DNA of 64,000 nucleotides from contig JACEVL010000033.1 of assembly GCA_020284085.1 (NCBI GenBank), forward strand, positions 35,001-99,000. The letters are read 5' to 3'. The notes below the pieces were generated by a model. It was not told the origin of the DNA and ran no database searches. It saw only the letters and a list, made by a program, of their open reading frames with translations. The position numbers and the translations under genes are program-made. Below are positions 55,405 through 64,000 of the stretch, piece by piece (positions within the stretch are counted from its first letter, which is position 1; each line of letters opens with the position of its first letter). Source of the DNA: Aporrectodea caliginosa. Taxonomy: Eukaryota > Annelida > Clitellata > Crassiclitellata > Lumbricidae.

Positions 55405-55640
55405 TAGCATTACTCGGGGGTGCGCGATAGCGCATTGGATAACACGCTGGCATGGAGAGCGAGAGGTACCGAGTTCGAGCCCCGTAGGGCGGATATGCTT
55501 TGTAGGCTGCTATTAGCGCCGTTGTATTGCAGGCTGTCTGTTCTGTTAGTAGTTAAGATTTAAATTGCATAACATGTAAATGTACAGCGCAGTGCGTTTG
55601 TCAGGCGCTTAATAAAGAAAAGATTATTATTATTATTGTT
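55405..55640 (+). mobile_element. tRNA-derived SINE, second family
   Basis: A-box region GCGCGATAGCGCATTGGATA, B box GAGTTCGAGCCCC, unrelated body, and tail GCAGTGCGTTTGTCAGGCGC, TTAATAAAG, (ATT)n. Tail and head have relatives at 39590-39780. Confidence 0.75.
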
Positions 55641-56199
55641 TGCCTATAAGCTGACTATACTTCGTGGTAGTTACAGTTTTAGTTGTCTCTACCATGAGTT
55701 CACCTTTTGAACGTGTGTTTAGAAGTGGAAGAATTTTTATGCTTCCTCATTATCATGCCAGATTATCGAACAAAGCTTTATCTAATTTAGTTTTTAAAGT
55801 GTAATTTGGATAAATTACATTAACAATCTTTCTGCGTAAATTGTGCTGCTGGTTTTTTTCTATGCCATTGAATTGCGTGTTTTGATGTGGATGGACTTGG
55901 ACTCGATGTTTAGTGACTCGGACTCGTACTCGAACACCACTGGACTCGATTCGACTCGGCTTAGATGGACTTAGACTCGGCTTACGTGGACTCGACTACA
56001 TCACTATCACTACCGGTCACACGTCCGCACGATTTATTACATCAGTAGCATTATCGACACAGGTAGCTGCAAGTCTGCAACAACGACCCCTTTCGAAGGC
56101 ACCTGCTGTGCTCCGCTTTTTCCGAACACGTTCTCGATTCTCTAAGAGTGTCTGCGTCTCTGGGCTCGGTTTCTGCGAGCGTGGTTCCTTGGCTTTTAG

Positions 56200-56305
56200 T
56201 TGCTGTTTAACGACTGTATTTCATAACAAAGATGATTAGCGTCGCCCTCCTCTTTTCTCCGTGCTAGGGACTGGCACTGCCAGAGTACGAGCAGTGACGG
56301 AGTTG
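56200..56305. repeat. Dispersed repeat, inverted relative of 8736-8845
   Basis: TAGTTGCTGTTTAACGAC, GATGATTAGCGTCGCCC and CTGCCAGAGTACGAGCAGT mirror the first copy. Confidence 0.75.
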
Positions 56306-56679
56306 TGTCGCTCTGTTTAAGTAGGCACTTCCTTTTGGGAGGGGGCCAGAGAGCAACCAGCAAACATGAAGGTCTTCTAAGAACACGCCGCCACGGCCAA
56401 CCGACTTCAAAGAGATGCCGCCCTCGCTCGATAGTCGACCGCGAGTGGTTACTATGGCAACCCATTGGCCAGCCGAAAGGGAAGGGACCTTATCCCGCTA
56501 CAAGAAGCTCTTTATAAACTACTTCCACCGATTGTGCGCTAATATAGATTAGGCCGTACTTATTTAATTTCTCTTAATTGGTTATTCTTGTATTAAAACG
56601 TAGATCCATAATAATTAATTCAGCGATGACACCGTTACTCTCTATAGTCTTCTGGCAAATTAGTTTTGGTCATTAATAA

Positions 56680-58655
56680 CAGGGCCGTAAATCACGGGGA
56701 GGGAAGGAAGGGAATTCCCTCTCCACTTTTAAGACTGGGGAGGGAACGTGAAGTAATTCCCTCCCCATAAATTTGTCTAAGCTGTGTAATTTTTCTAAGC
56801 TGTGTCATAAATATTATGGCATCAGCCCCAATTGCCCCAAACTGTTCCTTGGGAGGGTATCGAAAATTTGTTGTAGTGTTATATACCTATATTATATATA
56901 TATATATATAATTATATAGGTATATATATATATATATATATTCCACAACTGCGAACCCACAACTGGGGAGTACCTCCTCCCTGATCATCTCTGGGCGGAG
57001 CGGTATCGCTTTTCACCGTTCCCACAACCCCGATGACCTCCTGGGTCAATAAGGCCGAACGGGACAAGGACGACATCAGCGGGGGACTGCAAGAATCGGG
57101 GAGCTGAAAATTGGCGGTGAACAACGGCGGGCAGTAGATGGGGAGACTGAGTTCTGGAGGTTCAATATTTTGCTTGGGACTGGAAAGTGGACCGGGATAT
57201 GGAGTGATTGGAGTCCAACTCGTAACCGGTCGGACTGGGAGTTTCTAAGTCCGTACGACAAAGGAGTTGGGAGGCGTATACAGATTGGCGCTGAGGGAAA
57301 CTGAGGCCTATTCATCTATACACGCTGAATTCTTCCTCCGTTCGCCGATGGACTTCGACTCATTATCGATGCGCTGCCGACAGTATACGCTATACCCTCG
57401 CCTACCGGTCTTTGTCTCGTCGCCCTCCCACCACGCGCCATTCCGCCGCACAGGGCTCCACGGTATTATTATTATTCTTATGTAACGTCTAATTGAATTC
57501 GAATTTACACTTTAATTGCTAGTTTCATTTAATGCAACGATTGGACAAACTTTACTTCAATTCATTCATTCGTTCGTTCATTCATTCACGAATCACAAAC
57601 GGTTGTTAGGGTGGATGACAGGCAGACGCTGTCTTCTGTAATTGTTGGCGTGGACGCTGTTTTTTTTGCAAGTTTTTCTCAGGCGACAAAAATTGTTTTA
57701 AAAGGATCTTTTCGGCCAAAATCGACTAGGCTAATTCTTATGTTTCTTTGTAATACCGTTGGTGATTGGTATTTAGAATCACGGTCACGACTTAGGTCTA
57801 AGGAATCTCTTACCTACAGTGCCCTTTATGCCACCCTAAGCCCCCTTATATCGCCTGGCCTGAGAATTGTTACAAATATACATTTGGTTGTTGAAACAAT
57901 TATAGGTTTTCTTCTTCATTAATCCAAAGAGGAAGGACGATTAGACGTGACAGGTGCTATATTTCGTTCTTAGAGAGGGTGATCACAGAATGGAAGACAT
58001 TGGCCAGTTTTAGACAGAAGAGAAGGCTATTTGATCTGAGCACATATATATAATAGCCTATAGCCCACAGTAACATATGGCATGGGTTCCAATATGATTT
58101 ATAGGGGATTAGAAGTACATATCTAAGTATATAATGACCGGTGCGTGGGCTTCAGAGAGAGGGGGAGGGAGCGTGGAGAGACAGAGACAGAGGGTCAGTT
58201 CACAGAGTTGAAACTTGATAGGTCTGTAAACTGTTCACAGTGAGACTGAAGTTTATGATTGGCCCAATCATTGGATGTTTTAGTAATGGTAAGTCTTAAT
58301 GGTAATTGCAAATATATACTGCCACCCCATGAGAGGCTCATCAGAAGCACTTCTGACCTAACACAATGAAACCACGATCGAACAAGAATTGTCTTCAAGC
58401 GTTTGCGGACATAGGCTCTGTCCTATCTTATCTATTACATGATTACCATAAACATTCAAATGTAGGGTGCAGATGATGTAAATGTCTTTAAAATTTAAGT
58501 TGAAGATTATATAAATGTTCCCAATAACTTTAATTTTTAACCTAGTGTGTAACTGAACAAACTCAGTAGTGGGCTTCTTAATGGAACTATAGGCCTACAC
58601 ACTGCCGAAGGGTCAGTTTTCCCTCCCCACAGTTTGAAACAGATTTACGGCCCTG
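56680..58655. mobile_element. 1976-bp hAT-type element with exact 8-bp TSD
   Basis: Left end CAGGGCCGTAAATC and right end GATTTACGGCCCTG are inverted; GGGGAGGG-type sequence follows inside both ends. ATTAATAA flanks both sides exactly (56672-56679 and 58656-58663). The interior has a TA palindrome (56880-56942), GC-richer sequence (56950-57480) and a LINE-like fragment (58290-58400, related to 45830-45940). I recognise no transposase domain, so it is non-autonomous or has captured unrelated DNA. Confidence 0.92.
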
Positions 58656-58678
58656 ATTAATAATGCTATAATTTCGGG

Positions 58679-58775
58679 ACAACCCCTCTGACTTGTCTAA
58701 GCACTTATCAATAAGCTATTGCCCTGTGCTTAGCTTTTCAGTGATGCTTTAGAAATTTGCACGATCATGACTGTT
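58679..58775 (+). repeat. Dispersed repeat (relative of 12020-12120) next to the hAT element
   Basis: ACAACCCCTCTGACTTGTC, CAATAAGCTATTGCCCTGTG and CTTTAGAAATTTGCACGATC in the shared order. Confidence 0.75.
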
Positions 58776-59881
58776 GTAGTTTGACTGGGATAAGAAAGAA
58801 CTATTTCTTTAATGCCGAATATCCAAATTCTTTTACCGATTTACATTCACTCTGAATCATCGTTAGAACAGGGTGACGTTATATGACATCATTATAAAGC
58901 GTTTTTATTTAGTTATCAATTGCACATTACAGGGTGGTTTCTGTGTATTGTTGTGCAAAACTAATAATTATCTGGTTATCTGTATATTGTGCAACTTAGT
59001 TAAGTGCAAGCCTTCATTTACAGAAACTCCTGTTGCAAGGAAATGTTACTTTAGTGCTTCCCCGCTTCCCGAGGATCGCTCAGAGTTGAGTAGATCTTCT
59101 CGTATTTTAACGAATGGAGCTAACTTAGGTTTAATGTTTAAGCTCTTGCAAATTTCAGTCAACGTTTTGCTTGGAGTCACTCAGAATATTAATTGTGGTT
59201 TGTGTGTAGTCTCATTATTGTGGTAGGTTAATTTGTACTTTGGATAAATTTTAGAACTTATCGTTTTTTGTAAAATTGGCTTAAATGTTTGGTTCTTTGA
59301 ATATTACAGTCAATAGTCTAATGGTTTATTGTTAGAACAATTCACTCAGTTTAACCTAACTTACTGAGCATACTTGTCTATTGATAGTCTATTGTGCAGA
59401 TATCATGGTGTTATTGTGTTGTTATCATGTTGTCTGAGTACAACAAAGCCTTGCAACGATGTTGGTAACACCAACTGAAATACAACTAAATTGATAATGC
59501 CTCCTTACAAAGTTTATAAAAAACTGTTGACTTTATTCCAACCATATCAGCATCGGGAATTTACGAGATAAAAACCCGTACCTGTAATAAAAAAAGTTGA
59601 ATTTTTAAATTCGTGTTTATTCGACATAACTAAAATTAAGTCACAGCATTTGTTAAATAGTTTTTGACTGTCAAATTTATAAAATCAACAGTTGAAAGTG
59701 CTATGGACGACAGAAGACTATAATATAATGTAATAATTATAATATAATCAAATAATACAATTTTATAATTATAATATTATAATTATATCTATTATACAAA
59801 TAATACATATGAACTGAACACAATACACGTGAAGTGGTTTTCATGAATGAAATCTATAACGACAGAGGTATCTGATGTTGT

Positions 59882-62800
59882 TTATATGTGGTGCTTGGAC
59901 CAGGTTAGAGTGTAGCCCGGCTGGTCCATCGTGAGGTAAGAGCCAGGCAGCTCTGGGATGTAGTCGTCATATTCAAACTCGTCATTCGTGATGAAGTCCA
60001 GATCCTTGTTGGCTGGATCCTTCTGGGGCAGGATGAGGGACGAGGCATCAGACTGTGGTGTCATAACTTCAAGGATGTCTCTATCCTCGGGGTCCTTCAT
60101 CTTGGAAAGATCGTCCAATTCCAGGAAGTTCGCATCTCTGCCACGGCGTTGGATCCTGGACAGGACATCCTCTGTCCCTGACGATGAGGGTTTCGACTTG
60201 TGAACGACTTGTATCTGGGGCGGTGTTGGCGAATCAACACGGGAGAAATCTTCGAGGGACGTTTTCTGCAGGGAAGGGGCATCTCTTCCTTCGACGGGGG
60301 GTCGCTTCTCGTGCGGGCAGGACCCGTCCTCGGTGGAAGCGATTCTCTTAGGGTAGACGTCTAAGGGGAGGTTCTCGCGACCATCATCGTCATTGCGACT
60401 CTTTCTGTGTGCACGTCTCGATGATTTACTGGTTGTCTTCAGGTCCTGTGAGGCCCTCGCGTCGGACGTTTCAGTTCGATGTCCTACGGGGAAGAGTGCC
60501 TCGCCAGAGGAGGTCTGTTCGTGTGCGCTGTTCGACATCGACCCCGACATGAACCCACTGGAAACGCTCGACCGACTCTTCGCCTCCACCTGAGACGAAG
60601 GTCGCTGGCTTGACTTGACCCTTTTTGCGGTCGTCGTCGACCCATTTTCGTCCAATGGGAGAACAGCATCTGGAAGGGACGAGGTCCGGTTGGTTGCATC
60701 CCCACTGCCTCGCCCCAGAAGAGCCTCGTGGGCAGGAGTGTGGGTCAGCTTGGCTCGTAGGCACCTACGGGCCATCTGACGGCGACAGATGAAGACAATG
60801 GTGCCAACGACAATGACGACAGATAACAATGCCCCGATGACTGTTACTGCGGTCTCCCAGGCGGCCTGCTTCCTCCCACTCTTCTTCAGTTCGTCATCCA
60901 CAAAAAGACTCCGATCTTCTGTAAGCAATTACATCCATGCTTTCATTTTGAAAGCTTTACGCAAGTGCAGATAATATTTTGCCCGACTCTTGCTTGCTTG
61001 CTCGCTCGCTCAATCTTTACCACTCGCTTTCTTTACTTATAACATTACCTAACATAACAAAGGTTTTACGTGGTTCAGAAGTCTGTGTTAGAAGTTAGAA
61101 CCACTGCAAATTAACTTGTCAATTAAACCTTCGCATATTTAGGCCCTACCTAACAAATTGCCAAAACCGATAGAATAGGAGCAACACCGATAGAATATGA
61201 ACAAAACCTAGAGAGCAAGAACAAACCCGAGAGAGAAGGAACAAAACCGATAGAATAGGGAAAAAACGATAGAATAGGAACAAAACCGATAGAATGGGAA
61301 CAAAACCGATAGAGCAGGAACAAAACCGATATAATAGTAACAAAACCTATAGAATAGGAGCAAAACCGAGAGAGTAGGAGAAAAACCGATAGAATAGGAA
61401 GTTTTTAGGAACAAAACCAATAGAATAAATCAAAACCAATAGAATAGGAAAAAACCAATGGAGTAGGAACAAAACCGATAGAATAGGAAAAAACCAATGG
61501 AGTAGGAACAAAACCGATAGAATAGCAACAAAGCCGATAGAATAGTAACAAATTCGAAAACCGATTGAATAGGAACAAAACCGAGAGAGTAGGAACAAAA
61601 CCGAGACAGCAAGAACAAAACCGAAAGAGTAGGAAACAAACCGATAGAATAGGAACAAAACCGATATAATCAGTGGCGGCACTATAGTACACCAGGGCAA
61701 GCCAGGGCAAATGCCCTGGTAAAAAAGCCTTTGCCCTGGTCGTTGCCCTGCCAGAATTTGTGCCCTGCCGAACATTTATTCGGGCATAAACCGCCCCTGC
61801 GCTGGTTACTTGTATGACTGCCCTAGTTATGCCCTGGTTAAAAATGTCTGGCGCCGCCTCTGCTTTATCGGTTCGTCAATGACTTTATCGGTTCGTAAAA
61901 ACAACCTTATCGGTTCGTCAATAACTTTGTCGGTTCCGTGGGCGCCCTCAGAATTTGTGCAGGAGGGGCAAAACACAATGGTAACTGGTTGAATTTTTTT
62001 GATAAGTGCTTGAAAAATATAGAATATAGCCTAACAGGAAATTAAGAACGGTGGGTATTTTTCATAGAGGCTTGTTAAATGTATAATTTAAAACAATAGG
62101 CCTATCCAAACATTTTGTTTAGATATTGGTTGAAATTAGTGCTTTAGTGAGAAGAAATTTGTTAAACACCAAAAAGTGGTAGTAAAAAATAGGGATCAAT
62201 TTTCCAGTGGGTCAAGTGCCCCCTCTGGCCCCTATGTGCGGGCGCCCATGTTAAAGTAGTCGATTATAGGACCAATGTTGAAAATGTTGTGCGACAGCTG
62301 TCGGACAGCATAGTGTTGTATTGCGTTACTTGCGTAACGTAATATCAATAATACTGTAATGTAATCTGATAAAATACCGAAAGTGGTGTATTTTGCGACG
62401 AATCCTTCGTAATCCTCTTGGCCGTATTCGTTCTTCTTTCTGTCCACCGGTCCCATGTACTCGATGATCATTTCGTTCTGCGTTGTCGTCGTTGCTACGG
62501 GCAACGTGCCCCCGGTTGTCATTAGCAACGGACTCTGTATGCTTCCATCCCGGATGCGAACCCATGTCGCCGGATTCTCCGCTTTCAGTTTGAAGGCGCG
62601 AAACTCGATGCGTACAACGTGACCTTGAGGAGCAGAGATGCGCCATGACGACAAAGAGGTACACTTAGATGACGTAATAATTACGCCTTCAGAGTCCGTT
62701 AGAATGCAGCCGCATTGGCACTGTGGCGCCACCGTCCACGATTCGTATTCTGAAGTTCGAAAACAAAGAAACAGGCTTAGAACTATCTAATCTAATCTGG

Positions 62801-63512
62801 AGAATTGCTGTTAGATTTGTTTGACCCAGAAATCTGACCTGACACTGAAAAAACATGGATATTTTTAGTTTGATTTTACACAGCGCCGATGATTAGGACC
62901 TGATGCTTTTAATTTGTGGAGCGCAGACTTGTAATATTTTATCAAGTTTTATAACCTATATATTTATTCGTTTATTGAGAAAAACAATCTGACAAAAACG
63001 CAGAAATGCTAACATGAGTGATAATGGATAATTAAAGTTAATTAGAAGATTTTAGAATAAAGTAGTAAATAATTTTATATAGGCTATTATTAAAACTTGA
63101 TATTACAATAGGCCTACATGTTGCTTTGGACAGAAACAGGCAATAGGCCTAGGCTATATTGGACCAGAAGACAGCCAAGAAGTTATGATTTATTTGTATT
63201 TATTTATTTGTATGTAGGCCTATGTATGTATGTATGTATGTAGGCTATGTATGTATGTATTTATGTATGTATGTATGTAGGCCTATGTATTTAGGAGCAA
63301 AATTGAAACTGTACAGGGCATTTTCACTCCAGTACTGATATAAAATTATGGATCTGAGTGTTGATGCCTACGGAAGGAGGACGAAAGAAGAATTTTAGAG
63401 GCGGAAATGAGTAGTAAATCCTTCAAATAATTCGATGGATGGATGGATGGATGGATGGATGGATGGATGGATGAGTGGATGGATGGATGGATGGATGGAT
63501 GGATGGATTTAA

Positions 63513-63545
<33 letters not shown>

Positions 63546-63749
63546 CTCAGACAGAGATAGATTTAGTGAGATTACCGTCCACGCAGGTCGTTCTGCAGGA
63601 AGTGTGTTCGTGCTTTGGTCCGCTGCAGTCCTTGATGCCCGGATAGGGATTGTTGCATGAACGAAATCGCTCTTTCGTTCCGGAGCGACAGTTCCCCTTG
63701 CACGGACCCCAATCGGACCAACTGTTCCACTCGGCAACGATCTGGCCAG
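59882..63749 (-). CDS. TSP1-CUB single-pass membrane protein, last three coding exons (5' part outside window)
   Basis: Exons on the - strand: 63576-63749, 62378-62749 and 59882-60918, each junction phase 1. They encode about 527 residues up to the stop. Exon 63576-63749 is one thrombospondin type 1 repeat ([18 protein letters not shown], then [11 protein letters not shown] and DCSGP). Exon 62378-62749 is a CUB-like domain ([20 protein letters not shown], then WVRIRDG and [14 protein letters not shown]). The last exon has a short stalk, a transmembrane helix ([20 protein letters not shown]) and a cytoplasmic tail of about 300 residues rich in Ser, Lys and Asp, with a conserved-looking end ([20 protein letters not shown]) containing tyrosines in acidic context. 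This suggests a cell-surface adhesion or guidance receptor. I do not recognise a named orthologue. More extracellular domains and the signal peptide should lie beyond 64000. Confidence 0.85.
61150..61670. repeat. Minisatellite, 20-bp unit (AAAACCGATAGAATAGGAAC)n
   Basis: About 25 copies, most differing by one to three bases, in the last intron of the TSP1/CUB gene. Frames reading [10 protein letters not shown] on the - strand are produced by it. Confidence 0.95.
61671..61862. mobile_element. hAT-like MITE between inverted minisatellites
   Basis: Ends CAGTGGCGGCAC and GGCGCCGCCTCTG; inside are several GCCCTGG and CCAGGGCA words. No matching 8-bp duplication (GATATAAT against CTTTATCG). Confidence 0.65.
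61863..61940. repeat. Short minisatellite (CTTTATCGGTTCGTCAATGA)n
   Basis: Four copies. TATCGGTT is the reverse complement of the AACCGATA core of the array at 61150-61670. Confidence 0.8.
63215..63555. repeat. Microsatellites in the intron and at the donor side of the TSP1 exon
   Basis: (TATG)n at 63220-63290, (GGAT)n at 63434-63508 and (GACA)n at 63514-63548. The last ends about 25 bp from the donor of exon 63576-63749 (- strand). Confidence 0.9.
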
Positions 63750-64000
63750 CTGCAGTAATAGCATACGAAAATAGGGCTTTTAACGGAACGATTTATGTTG
63801 CGCCCTATTAACAACACCCGCTCAAAGCTCAGCAAGCGACTCGATATGCCTATATAATTCTCTCGCAACTAATTGATGGATGTCCTTGTTGGATTTATGC
63901 ATTGGATTAAGACTAAAGCCCAAAAGGATTTAGGAGCCTAGTCTGGAATCAAATAGGGACCTGTACTTATGTCGTTAACGCCCTATGTCGACGTAAGATG

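Larger units (their letters stand above)
54208..59881. other. AADAT 3' UTR and gene-free stretch between convergent genes
   Basis: The end of AADAT (+) and the end of the TSP1/CUB gene (-) face each other. The stretch is filled by an AT-rich 3' UTR region, dispersed repeats, a SINE and a 1976-bp hAT-type element. I see no coding exon. Confidence 0.55.

Noticed and set aside
55409..55500. Possible tRNA gene (A- and B-box-like words)
   Set aside because: No closed cloverleaf was found, and the body and tail (AATAAAG, (ATT)n) are those of a SINE with relatives at 39590-39780.
57611..57922. 103-codon + strand frame inside the 1976-bp hAT-type element, considered as transposase
   Set aside because: No hAT motif (CER.FS dimerisation or catalytic segments) is recognisable.
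61150..61670. Regular 20-bp repeat considered as a CRISPR array
   Set aside because: Units are directly adjacent with no unique spacers, in a eukaryotic intron; it is a minisatellite.

Overview
The window is nuclear DNA from an intron-rich, transposon-rich animal. Spliced animal gene families (SMYD4, RBM26/27, AADAT, an ankyrin/SOCS-box protein, a UBAN-domain adaptor, a thrombospondin/CUB membrane protein) sit among hAT-type DNA elements, CR1/L2-like and other LINE fragments and tRNA-derived SINEs. I recognise no vertebrate-specific repeat. An invertebrate, probably marine, fits best, but the phylum cannot be fixed from the sequence.

Layout. (1) 22-1115, + strand: the last two coding exons of a TNIP/optineurin/NEMO-like ubiquitin-binding adaptor. 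(2) 1116-4972: gene-free, with dispersed and tandem repeats. (3) 4973-6415, - strand: an intronless ankyrin-repeat plus SOCS-box gene. (4) 6416-10012: gene-free, with a telomere-like MITE, a foldback element with target-site duplication, and a SINE. (5) 10013-14692, - strand: SMYD4, four coding exons, 741 residues. (6) 14693-17155: LINE and SINE debris and a long (AT)n tract. (7) 17156-37396, + strand: a complete RBM26/27 gene, 24 coding exons, 1344 residues. (8) 37397-41271: a gene-free transposon graveyard with a nested hAT MITE. (9) 41272-54207, + strand: a complete AADAT (kynurenine/alpha-aminoadipate aminotransferase) gene, 14 coding exons, 431 residues, plus a duplicated alternative exon 9. 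A 5'-truncated LINE with an open reverse transcriptase frame sits in intron 10. (10) 54208-59881: gene-free, with a 1976-bp hAT-type element. (11) 59882-63749, - strand: the 3' part of a TSP1-CUB-transmembrane receptor-like gene that runs off the right edge.

I rebuilt all gene models by hand from splice sites and reading phase, and every junction listed keeps frame. The genes look functionally unrelated: immune adaptor, E3 substrate receptor, methyltransferase, nuclear RNA-binding protein, metabolic enzyme, surface protein.

The most striking observation is in AADAT. The exon directly after the PLP-lysine exon exists twice (46086-46182 and 47726-47822). Both copies are 97 nt long, with the same phases, intact splice sites and 22 of 33 identical residues. 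Because 97 is not a multiple of three, only one copy can be used per mRNA. This predicts mutually exclusive splicing that yields two enzyme isoforms. Other notable items are several transposons with exact target-site duplications (one with a resident empty site), TTAA-flanked palindromic elements of about 62 bp, a run of donor-like GTAAGG motifs after RBM26 exon 2, a GC-AG intron in AADAT, and retroelement tails that reach almost to three splice acceptors.
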